DNA of 64,000 nt from Saprolegnia diclina VS20. Its lineage: Eukaryota > Oomycota > Saprolegniomycetes > Saprolegniales > Saprolegniaceae. The DNA is taken from contig NW_008246095.1 in NCBI RefSeq assembly GCF_000281045.1, positions 547,990-611,989 on the forward strand, written 5' to 3'. Shown here piece by piece: positions 11,181 to 20,619 of this stretch; position 1 is the first letter of the stretch; each line of letters opens with the position of its first letter. The position numbers and the translations under genes are program-made. Under the pieces are notes generated by a model. It had not been told where the DNA came from and did not search any database. It was given only the letters and a program-made list of their open reading frames with translations.

Positions 11181-11541
11181 ACCGACACAGGAATATGCCC
11201 AAGGTGAGCTGGGACTGTGCAATAGCGTGGACGGGCTGCTCGACATCGTGCGGTCCGATCGATCGCCAAAGAGATTCCTCGCTCAACCAAGTTATATACA
11301 AACGACGAGTAGTATCCTAATACGATGCTCAAAGGGGTCCATGACGTGGCACACGCAGAGGCAAGTTTGCCATTGTTGGTGGAAAATGTGGATGCACGTG
11401 CCGGCTGCTACAAAACCAGATCTGACGAGGTCCTCTAGTATCCATCGACGCTAGCTACAAATGTCCTCTCGATGGCCGTGAAAATCAACGCAAACAACTG
11501 ACAAACCAAGTCCAATACGACGATGGCACTACTACTAAGGA

Positions 11542-14500
11542 TCAAATGTACCGGATAGGAACTGATGGTCGCACTGGGTCGTCGGTCGGACCAGATCCAG
11601 ACGTCGGTGGTGGTACCGGCGTCGAGGTCGGTGGGGGTGTCGGCATCGTGTCCGACGTCGCTGGGGGCAGTCCTACAGAACAAGCGTCGTGAGCCCAAAC
11701 GACGAGGCAAATGGGCGTGCTATATACCTGGCGCCGGCTCGGGAAAGCTAGCGGCAACTTGAAACGTGAGCGCTGCGAGCTGCTTGCTCTTCTTGATGAC
11801 GTCGTCGGGACTCAAGACGGGCGTCGCCACAATCTCGAGGTGCGACTTGTGGGGCTCCATGTTGAGTGGAATCGGAATCGGCGGCGACGGCACCTTCTTT
11901 TTGACCGACATGAGCACGGCTTCCATCGTACTCCGAAACTGCGACACGTCTTGCTCCTGGACGACGGCTGGCGGCTTGAGCACGACGGCCGACGTCTTGC
12001 GCAACGGCGGCGGCGGAATGCCCCCAAAGGTCGTGGCGGGGTACTTGAGGAGAAGCCCACTCGTATGGACGCCGACACGTGCCGTGAGTGCAGCCGGCGA
12101 CATGGTGAGCGGCTTCATTTTCACAGGTTTGGCCGCGTCCTTGTCCTTGAGCGTCGCGTTGGCACTTGTAAGACGCTGGTACTTTTCGTGGCACTGCCGC
12201 GCCGACCGGCGTTTCACCATGCTCTGCCGCGTCAAGATCTGCGCAATGAGATTCCAGTTGGCGCCGTACATATCGTGGAGCTTCTTCATGAGCGACTCCT
12301 CGACAAAGCTCCACCCTTCGCGGGCGAGCTCCGGCGTTGGCTTGCGCGGTCGCGGCAGCGCCGACGTCACGGGTGTCGACGTCTTGGCCTTCTTGGCCGG
12401 TGGCAATGAGCTCTCAATGCCGACTTGGATGCCGCCGAGAATCGACGTGTCATCCCACGACACCGAGTCGAGCGCATCGAGGTTCGTATCGCCCCAGAAA
12501 CCGTCGTCGTCAAAGCCACTCGAGTCGGGGAGCGGGAAGCCCGCATAGTCGGTACTCTTCTTGGAGCTTTCCTTGCGCTTGACGCTGGGACTGCCACCCG
12601 GTATCGGCAGCGACGTCTTGTTGAGCAGCTTGTTCTTCTTGACTTTGGTCGGCTTGGCGTCAGCCTTCTTGTCGGCGGCGGCGGGCGCCGTAGGCGTTGG
12701 TGGCTTCTTGGTGCGGTACGCGATCCACAGCGGCGCGTCATCGACGGGTTCTTTGACAAACGTCGTGGCCGGGTCGTACTCGGGGGCGTGCCACACGTCG
12801 TACGCAGGCGAAAGACCCAGCGCTCGGAAGTGGTTGACAATCGACGACACGCTGTCGCCGGCAACAGGACACTCGTAGTACAAGCCTGCCGTCGGCTCCT
12901 GCTTCCACGCGTCGACGCGGTGCGCGTCAACCATTTCGTCGTACGACCGGGGCGCGCTGTCGTCTTTGATTGGCTCGATCGCTGCCTTGGACGGGCGATT
13001 CGGCGGTTGCTTCTCCTTGAGCGACTGCACGAGGTGCACAGCGTACCACTCGACCGGCGTCAGCTCGTCATTGTTGGAGAGCAGCAAGTGTTCTTCGAGT
13101 TCGAGCTCGCCGCCGGTCGTGAGGGGCGCCTCGAGCGCATAAATATCGCCGTCGAGCGCGCTGTTGCAGTACTTTTCCATTGCTTCGGCGCGCGCCATGG
13201 CTTTCGGAAGGTCCGGCGTCGACACCGACCACCACGACGGGCACTCGATACCCTTGAAAGCCGACGACGCCACACACTCGGCCGGCGTCATCTCCCCAAA
13301 GAGCTTCTCCGAGAGGACCGCGCCGACACGCAAAAACGACGCCTCGAGCGTCGACTCGCTGTAGAGCCGAAAGACGGGCACGTCGATCGTGGTTGCGAGC
13401 AGCTGCCACGCAGCGCGAAGCTTCGAGTCGCACATCGGGTCCCAGTCGCTGTCGAGCACGACAATCTACACGGGCGCATGATGAGACGAACGCGCAAGAG
13501 ACGGGTCGTACCGCATGCGCGCCATAGACGCACACCGCGCGGTTCGTGCCCACCGTGCGCGTCCGTGTCGAGAGGATGGCCACTTGCACAGCGTCCTGGA
13601 GCGCAAAGTGCGACAATGCGCGGTGCTGGCACGTCGCCGAGCCCGTGATCCGCACTGTCGAGAAATTGAGCACGTTGGCCGTGAGGTGTTCGATGACCGG
13701 CAGCATCGCGTCGCTTTGAAGGTACACGGCCACCTTGCGCTTCTCGGAGCCCACGAGGCGCCCCAAGAGGTCCAAAAAGGCCGCACACTTGGACGAGCAG
13801 CTCGCGATAATCATACGGTCCATCGAGCCGAGCCGGTCGACGTCCAACGACACGCCGTTGCCGATCGCGCGCAGCCGCAAGAAGAGCCGCAGCCACCCGT
13901 CCATGGTCGCCTTGTCGCTGCCCGAGCAAAAGGCTGCGATCGCGCCAGTATACGCGTTGGCTTGCGACGACGTGAGCGCGACGCCGATTGTCTGCTCCTC
14001 AATCTTGCCGAGCTGCGCCTCCATGTCGTTGCGTATTCTGCCAAGCGTGAGGGCGCGCAGCGCAATCTGGAGACACGACACCTCGTCCTTGTACGGAAGG
14101 CCCGCGCGCTTCATCATGAGCTGCACCGAGCTCGAGTCCGCAACGTCGTCTTCCCACGCCGACGGTACGTACGGTGTCGACGACGTACCAAGGAGAAAGC
14201 CGCCGTAGAGACTCGCGCGCTCGGGTGCCCAGTGCTCGAGCCCGAGCTCGCTCACAACAATGCGTCGCGAGACATTGGTCAGGCCAAGCGACGGGGTCAG
14301 ATGCAACGCAAAGTCTTCGACGACAACGACCTGCCACGTGTGCTTTTGCAGCACCGCCGCATCCTCGAGGTAGCACGCATGCGGGCAGAGCACGACGTAA
14401 ATGTCTTGGCGTTCGTGCGGATCGAGGGACGCAGTATACTCCTTGTCCCACGTAAGGTGCTGGCGCCGCCGGTCCAGCGGCGTGCCGCCGTAGATCTGAA

Positions 14501-15629
14501 TGCGGCGCGAACCATGGAGCGTCTTGAGGTAGTGAGCCCACTTATGCACTTCGGCGTCGGGCACGAGGATCAAGTGCGGGTGCGCACTCGGTGTCTGGAG
14601 CTCGAGGTAGCGCAAGAAGAGCGAGACTGTAAACGCCTTGCCGGTGCCAAGTTGGTCGTTGAGGATGATGTTATAGCCCGCGCTGTGCACGTGCGACATG
14701 AAACGGAGCGCGCTCAGCTGGAACGGCGCGAGCTTGACGTCCAGGTCCAGCTCGAGCTCTTGCTTCTTCATGAGGTCGCGGGCTTCCTTGCCGACGGCAA
14801 AGATCGCAGCCACCAAGTCATGGATCGTCGCCGACGCGTCCGAGGTGGTCGCCCACGCAAAGTCGACGTGGGCGTCCGAACGCGGCGAGAGGGTCGCATC
14901 CTTCGGTGCGGCCCGCGTGTGCAGCTCGACGGACGACGGTGACCGGTTGTGGTACCTCGCAGCAATGCGTTCCATGGCGCGCCAGAACGATGCGACCTGC
15001 AGAGCGACCGACCGCGCCAGCTTGCGCTTGTCTTGCTCTTGGTTGCGCTTCTCAAGGCTCTTGGCGTCCGACGCGTCGCGCGCGAGACGCCACGCGCGCG
15101 CCCGTTTCCATTGCCGCTCCTCGGCAAAGTCGGTCGCCATCCAGCGCATCTCGTCAAGGAGCACGTCCCAGTGGCACTTGGTGCGCGGCGGATCGCGCAG
15201 CCGCTGCAACTGGCGCTTCTTGCTCGGGCCTTTCTCGAGCTGCTGCGTCTTCTCCACGTGCAGTCGCAACAAATCGGCAAATGCATTCACCGAGCTCGTC
15301 GTGTCAACAGGCGCGGGCTCCTTGACCTTGGTCGCGGGCAGGCCCAAGTAGGCCGAGTTGAGCGACACGACCGGCGACTGGTAGTGCCGGGTGGGCGCCG
15401 CCGACCGCTGGACCTTACGCGGTGGGCTAAGCACCGCAGGCGGCGAGAGCCGCGTCGGGGACTTGGACTTGGACCGCGTCCGCTTTCGCCTGACAGGCGA
15501 CCGGCCGTCGTCGGTCTACGAGGTCGTGAGCCGTCCGCGTGGGCAATATCGCACAAATCGATGCCCCGTGAGACTCGATATTTGTGCCAAACGCATGTAT
15601 TCGTTGTAAAGGGTGTACCTGTGAAACAT
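11542..15629 (-). CDS. HSA - SNF2-like (degenerate ATPase) - SANT chromatin protein, EP400/EAF1-like
   Basis: Four exons (15629-15619, 15489-13512, 13465-11728, 11672-11542) give about 1,285 residues. Residues ~105-145 are an HSA domain (WDVLLDEMRWMATDFAEERQ). An SNF2-type helicase region follows: Walker A position NDQLGTGKAF (canonical DEMGLGKT), Walker B/DEAH position VVVVEDFALHL, and a second lobe ending LDSDWDPMCDSKLRAAWQ where SNF2 enzymes have the conserved arginine-rich RxxRIGQ motif. Residues ~1043-1090 are a SANT/Myb domain (WSFVEESLMKKLHDMYGANW). This HSA-ATPase-SANT order is that of EP400, scaffold of NuA4/TIP60-type histone acetyltransferase complexes; yeast EAF1 keeps HSA and SANT only. 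The acidic DEAH and arginine finger are missing, so ATPase activity is doubtful. The first mini-exon (MFH) is inferred. Confidence 0.78.
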
Positions 15630-16632
15630 GATCTGCCGCGGCCCGGAGCGCCACGAGCTCGGCCAATAGGCGCGTTTGAAATGGCCCCCAGGTGGCGAGA
15701 AAGAGGTCGCGGGGCGCGGCCTAACGAATGCATAAAGTGTGAGAGGGCGACAGAAGTATACGACTTTGGAACGAAGTCGGCGACTGACGTACCGCGGGCG
15801 CGGGGCCGGGGCGGAGGGCGTGGCCGGCGCCGGGGGAGGGGGCGCCGGTCGAGGCCATGGGGGGGTCGTCGGAGGGGGCGATGGCGATGCGAAGGGGCCG
15901 ACACGTCGGAGTCGCGGGGCGCGTCGGTCGTCGGTCGGTCGCGGGCCGCGGAATCGAAAATACGCCAACGCTCGCGGGGCCCGTCCGCTCGTTGTATGGG
16001 AGAATGTATGGGGGCGATCTTCAAGCCCTCCCTTTTTGAAGCCACGTATCCGGATGCGCGCCAAACCGTCCCCACAAATCTAGAATTACCAACGGTGGCG
16101 TATCCGGACCATTCAAAGTGCGAGGACACCAGATTTAGCGTTCCAAGCCGACGCGGCCAGCCACCCAGAAATTGTGAGAATGAGGAGAGAATCGGACTGC
16201 TGGATAGTTGGATAGTAAATAGCTGGATCGCTCGTTCGTGGCGCGGCCAAGCCAATCTAGCATCCGACCAACGCGACTGCTCTGGTGGTTTGATGGCGGC
16301 TGTTGCTGGGTTGTTGAAGTCACACGTTGGCGCCAAGATGCGCTGGACGGGTGGCGGTGCACGTCGATACCTCTGGAGACCACTTATGTCACTTCCATGG
16401 CGTGCTAGCCATATAGGACGCTCGCAATAGAGGTAGCGCCAACAAGCTACGCGGCCACGAGAGATCGCTCAAGCTTGCAGCGCTCGCAACCAAGTTCCGC
16501 GGATCATCCACGTCGTCTCTGTTCAAAATGTCAAAAACGGTTTCGAGCATCTTTAATAAGAGGCGGTGTGTTTCGAGCATTAGTTAAGCCCCGCGCACAG
16601 CTAATTCGGTGCAAAGATCTCTCGGACAGGCC
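15630..16632. other. Intergenic region between divergent genes, partly very GC-rich
   Basis: Part of the 1-kb space upstream of both the EP400-like gene (-) and the MNS1-like gene (+). 15,780-15,960 is strongly G-rich on the plus strand (runs of G/C with ggggcc-like blocks). Two TATCCGGA motifs occur at 16047 and 16101. Open frames here are low-complexity proline/arginine translations of the GC-rich stretch and do not look like a gene. Confidence 0.6.
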
Positions 16633-16640
16633 TATAAATA
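16633..16640 (+). promoter_or_regulatory. TATA-like box just upstream of MNS1-like start
   Basis: tataaata ends 15 bp before the ATG at 16655. The spacing is short for a TATA box, so it could mark a transcript with a very short leader or be chance. Confidence 0.3.
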
Positions 16641-16654
16641 CGACCGGAGCGACG

Positions 16655-18082
16655 ATGCAGCACCGCGTGACGACGCGGCAGGTCGAGCGCACGATGGCGG
16701 ACCGGCGCCGGATCGAGACGCAGAACACCGAGCTCCTTCGGTATGCGTCGAGCAACCAAGTGCAGGCGATGGCCAACAAGGGCGACATGGCCGTGCTCGC
16801 CAAGCGGCGCGGGAACGCGGCCTTCCAGCGCAACGCCGAGGCGATGCTTGAAGAGCGCAGCTTTGTCGCGGAGCGCGACCTCAAGCGCAATCTCCGCACA
16901 AAGGAGCAGAACGACAGCCTCGCGCGGGCCCTCGAAGAAGAACGCCGATTGAGCGAGCGCCGCGAGCGCGAGATCCAGCGGATTTGCGAGTCGAGCGAAG
17001 AGCTCCGCGAGCTCGAGAGCATGCTCAAGGTCGCGTACGTCAACAAGGAGCGATCGGTGCAGCAGGCCGAGCGCGAGACCTTGAGCCAAATCGAAAAGTC
17101 GCGCGAGAAGGCCATCGAGACGCAAATGGAGTACGACCGGCAGCGCGCCGAGGTCGACATGGCAACGAAGGAAATCGCGCGGCGCGCCGAGGCCGTCGCG
17201 AGCAAGCAATCGATCCAAGAGCAGATGCTCGATCGTCTCAAGCTGTACGAAGAAGCCGCAAAGGAGGCTGAAGTCGACAAGGCCAAGGTCGACGCGATCA
17301 TGGCGCAAATTCAAGCCGAGGACCGCCACGAGCAGGAGAAGCGCGAGCGCTATGTCGCCCAAGCACGCATCATGATTGAAGATAGCAAGCTCCAGCGCGC
17401 CAACGAACGTGAGGACGCAGCGCGGCGCGATCGCGACGAAGACGCTCGGATTGCGCAGTACGGCAAGCGCGTCGAGCAGCGCGAGGCCGGCATCAAGGAA
17501 AAGCTCGCCGAGAAGAAGAAGCGCGAAGAAGAGATGTTCCTCGCGGTCGAGGCCGAGATCCAGCGCCAGCGCAAGGAAGAAGAAGAGTTTGTGCGGCTCC
17601 GCGACGAGCTCTGGGAAGAAGAGATGCTCGAGGCGCACCGCGAGAAGGCGCGCGCCAAGATGCTGCAAAAGCAAAAGGACCGCGACGAAATGATTCGTTG
17701 CAACCAGGAGCAGCAGCGACTCAAGGCCCAAGTGCTCCACGAGCAAAAGGCCAAGGAAGACGAGTACAATGCTTTTCTCAGGGCCAAGTTTGCGTCGGAA
17801 GAGCGCCGCGAAATGGAGATGGAAATCTTCCGCCGCAAGCAACGGGACGAGTACAAGCAAGCCATTGCCGACCAGAACGCGCTCAAGGTCCAAATGTATC
17901 AACTCGAACTGGAGAAGGAGCGCGCCGAGGCCGCGCGCATTGCCGACGAAGAAGCCTTCAAGAAGCAAATCGTCGAAGAAGCCAAGCGCCGGCTTCTCCA
18001 AGACCACGCGACGTCGCTCCAGGGATTCCTGCCCAAAGGCGTCGCACGTCAAGTATCCCGAGCAGGTCTTGGGTCGCGCTAG
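16655..18082 (+). CDS. MNS1: MNS1-like axonemal coiled-coil protein
   Basis: A single exon encodes 475 residues starting MQHRVTTRQVERTM. Nearly the whole length is charged coiled coil rich in R, E, K and A, the trichohyalin-plectin-homology style of ciliary proteins. The C-terminus LLQDHATSLQGFLPKGV matches the conserved end of MNS1 (…EHATKLLGYLPKGV). MNS1 is a microtubule inner protein of motile cilia doublets, needed for outer dynein arm docking. Together with the dynein light chain at 20160 it indicates an organism with flagellated stages, such as zoospores. Coiled-coil families are easily confused; the C-terminal motif is the main support. Confidence 0.72.
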   Translation: MQHRVTTRQVERTMADRRRIETQNTELLRYASSNQVQAMANKGDMAVLAKRRGNAAFQRNAEAMLEERSFVAERDLKRNLRTKEQNDSLARALEEERRLSERREREIQRICESSEELRELESMLKVAYVNKERSVQQAERETLSQIEKSREKAIETQMEYDRQRAEVDMATKEIARRAEAVASKQSIQEQMLDRLKLYEEAAKEAEVDKAKVDAIMAQIQAEDRHEQEKRERYVAQARIMIEDSKLQRANEREDAARRDRDEDARIAQYGKRVEQREAGIKEKLAEKKKREEEMFLAVEAEIQRQRKEEEEFVRLRDELWEEEMLEAHREKARAKMLQKQKDRDEMIRCNQEQQRLKAQVLHEQKAKEDEYNAFLRAKFASEERREMEMEIFRRKQRDEYKQAIADQNALKVQMYQLELEKERAEAARIADEEAFKKQIVEEAKRRLLQDHATSLQGFLPKGVARQVSRAGLGSR

Positions 18083-18628
18083 ACATGCACAATTCACGTA
18101 TGTTAATATATCCCACGTGTGTCCCGCGTCCGAGTGGCAAGCAGTACGTAAGCTTAGTCGACTACGCTCGATGTTCTTTCGGCTACAATTTAGTACGTGT
18201 ACTAGATTATAGTCGACTAGCCTCCAGACGCAACACGTGTGCACTTGCTGTTTTAGTCTCTTCGTGGTATCGAGTAGCAAGCAGTCAATTCCTTAATCAG
18301 CGGCGTGTCTCTACGCCGTCTCGGCGAGTTTGCCCGTCAACGTCTACCATCCCCATGAAGCATCGACGCTTGACCGATCGCAGGTACCTTGTACTGGAGA
18401 TAGCGCGGCAAGATGTGACCATAGTCGTCTTCGTCTTCGACCTACGCGCAGTGAGCTGCATGACGCTGGTGGGACCTCGACACCTTGCCGCCGCAGCAGA
18501 GATAAAAATGACGTTCGAAGATGAGCAGTTGCAGCTGGCACTTGTCCCTTGCGAGCGCGAGCTGGCTCGTTGTCGCAGTCTGGAGAAAGCTACTCGAAAA
18601 GGTGCAACACCGAACAGGGATAGGGTTT
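18083..18628. other. Intergenic, no gene seen
   Basis: 545 bp between the convergent MNS1-like and RhoGAP-like genes. Two copies of the palindrome tagtcgacta stand at 18155 and 18210. Nothing else is recognised. Confidence 0.6.
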
Positions 18629-19796
18629 CTACTCGTGAAACGATGTCGGGTCGGTGTCATCTTGCTGCCGCTGGTAGTCGAGTACGATGCGCAGAAAATG
18701 GTACATCTCGTATAGGCCAGCGTCCTTCTCCTTCGGCTTCGGCACGCGGTGGTGCGCTCGCGTAAACGCTTCGTCAAAGGCGCGGAGGCGCGTCTTGAGG
18801 CGCCGCTTCTCGGCCACAAGCTCCGACACGCTCCAGTGTAGAACGCGCTTGGTCATACCGAGGTAGTATCGCCGAAAGGAGCTCATTGGGGCGAGCGGCA
18901 TGGACGTGTACAGCAGCCGAAGCCCGATCCAGCGGCGGCACTGCCACCCCCGCGCCGCCGCCTGAATCCGAGTCGCCGCCATGTCGACTGCAGCCATCGT
19001 CAGGTCAATTTGAGGTCGTCTGCGTACCTGTCATGCTAGCACGAGGCGGCGGCGAGGCAAAGAGGCTTGTGTGCACCGTCTCGTGCAGTAGGATATCCAA
19101 GTGCTGGTCCAGCGCCGCGGAGGAGAGTCCGCCGTCCAGAACGTCCAAGTACGTCAGAAACAGCAGGAGGCATTCGGTCGCAGCGGGAAACCCTTCGATG
19201 TGGTGGAGCGACATGTAGGCGCTGCTGCCGTCGCGCAAGAGCATGGGCGCATACCGCTCGACGATGTAGAGTGTCTTGTCCATGTCGGTCACGTCGCACT
19301 GCGTCGCGAGGAAGCCGAGGATCATGTGCATGCGGCTTCGGTACGGCTCGGTCGTCCGCGCGTACAGCGCTCGCACCCACACCAATGTCTCGTGGTCGCT
19401 GCGCCCGACAGCGCCTAGCACACGAGCGGGATACGCAAAGAGCAATCGAGGGAGCAGCGTACGCCCGAGGTCGAGGAGCTCGTTGTAGAGGAAGGGCGAG
19501 AACACCAAGTACTCGCGCGAGTGGAGATCGCGGAGCTGCGTCTCGAGCACGCTCACGACCACCGATGGGTCCAAGACGCTGTCGAGAACACCGGCGCGCC
19601 GGGCGGCGAGGCCACGTTGGACATGGCGGACGTCTCCGATGCTGTCCCAGCGCTGGTACAGCACGTCCGGAAGGTGGAGCCCTACGCACGCTCGTCATGC
19701 GGCCACAAAGCGCGTCGCTACATTAGTACCCTCGAGGTATCGCACGCACATCTCGACGACCTCCCATGGGTCTGCCACCTGCGCGCTGCGGCCCAT
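18629..19796 (-). CDS. Divergent RhoGAP-like domain plus IQ motif protein, FAM13-like C-terminus
   Basis: Three exons (19796-19730, 19681-19028, 18987-18629) join in one frame; about 359 residues from ATG 19796. Residues ~10-230 resemble a RhoGAP fold: PWEVVEMCVRYLEGLHLPD at the start, DPSVVVSVLETQLRDLHSRE where RhoGAPs have the LLKxxLRELPEP segment, and a helical stretch ending YIVERYAPMLLRD. The family's catalytic arginine (GIFR) is not obvious. An IQ motif follows (ATRIQAAARGWQCRRWIG), then a charged helix and KPKEKDAGLYEMYHFLRIVL, which resembles the C-terminal domain of FAM13 proteins. Function is inferred only: a Rho-pathway or calmodulin-linked scaffold. In-frame ATGs at 19904 and 19970 would add 36 or 58 residues of unremarkable sequence. 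Confidence 0.55.
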
Positions 19797-20159
19797 GCTC
19801 CCACCTGCTGGATGTTCCAAGCGGTTGCGCTGGCCAAAACGCCCGAGGCTATCCGGATGCACCATTATCCGGACCTCAAGATGACGCAGGGCTTGCCACG
19901 TCATCGTTGTGCGAGAGTCCCGACCTCGCTCGCCTTGGCGATACGCAACTCCGCGGCTGCCTTGATACATGTCTGTAGAGGGTAGAAGGCTCTAGGATGC
20001 TTCGTCGGCGCGCTTCCTGTACAACCGTCTGTAGCGCTCGCCACCTGCGTACTATCCTCCACCAGAGTCGTCAACGAGCAGGAAGGCACGGCGGACTGGC
20101 CGTGCTGTCCTGTGTGCAAGTACCATCACGTGAGCCATCGCGCACGGTAGTACCAACGA
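19797..20159. promoter_or_regulatory. Divergent promoter region with two TATCCGGA motifs
   Basis: Space between the RhoGAP-like gene (-) and dynein light chain (+). TATCCGGA occurs at 19850 and 19866, 54-77 bp upstream of the ATG chosen for the RhoGAP-like gene. The same motif stands at a similar distance before the CobW and NOP16 genes. Confidence 0.35.
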
Positions 20160-20569
20160 ATGGGTCGTTGGATCGGCGATGCGATCTTGAAGAGACGGAA
20201 ACCGAAAATGTCGAAAGCTGCGGTCAAGAAGGACGACGTGAGCGTCGGCGCGTTGCGCATCGTGCACCGCGACAGCAGCACGGAGATGGAGGAGCTCCTC
20301 ATTGCGAGCGCGACGAACGCGCTCAAGGCGTACTACAAGGGCGAGAAGAGTCACTTTACCGAAGTGGCGCAGCAGATCAAGAAGGACATCGAAGAGACAC
20401 ACGACGGGAGCTGGCACGTCATTGTCGGCAAGTCCTTTGGCTCGTTCGTGACGCACGAAGTCAAAAAGTAGCAGCCCACCACCTTGTTCTCGTCTAACGA
20501 CCTCCCGTGGCTAGGCTGCTCTACTTTTTCCTCGGACAAATCGGCTTTCTCATCTTTCGCCATGGCTAG
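20160..20569 (+). CDS. Dynein light chain, LC8 type
   Basis: Two exons (20160-20467, 20515-20569) give 120 residues. The LC8 fold signature is clear: [54 protein letters not shown], and after the intron [17 protein letters not shown]. Without splicing, a stop would follow THEVKK directly, so the intron is needed to complete the final beta strand. LC8 chains dimerise and bind dynein intermediate chains and many other partners; the N-terminal extension and divergence suggest an axonemal variant. A second in-frame ATG at 20208 could be the start instead. Confidence 0.88.
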
Positions 20570-20619
20570 TAGCTCAACTCCACTAGCATACCCACACCAC
20601 CATGTATATATCGCGTTCT

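Noticed and set aside
15780-15960. Proline-rich protein or separate gene in the GC-rich tract
   Set aside because: Only low-complexity frames without conserved sequence; better explained as a GC-rich promoter region.
12425-16430. Long open frames on the plus strand opposite the HSA/SNF2-like gene (for example 12425-13648, 13515-14942, 14949-16430)
   Set aside because: They are arginine-rich antisense translations of GC-rich coding exons, show no family features, and the minus strand carries clear domains across the same span.
18155-18219. Two tagtcgacta palindromes as ends of a transposon
   Set aside because: Only 10 bp each, 45 bp apart, no further symmetry.
16601-18280. 559-codon leucine-rich open frame antisense to the MNS1-like gene
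   Set aside because: Reverse translation of a Lys/Glu/Arg-rich coiled coil gives Leu/Phe/Ala-rich frames; no start context, domains or splice logic.
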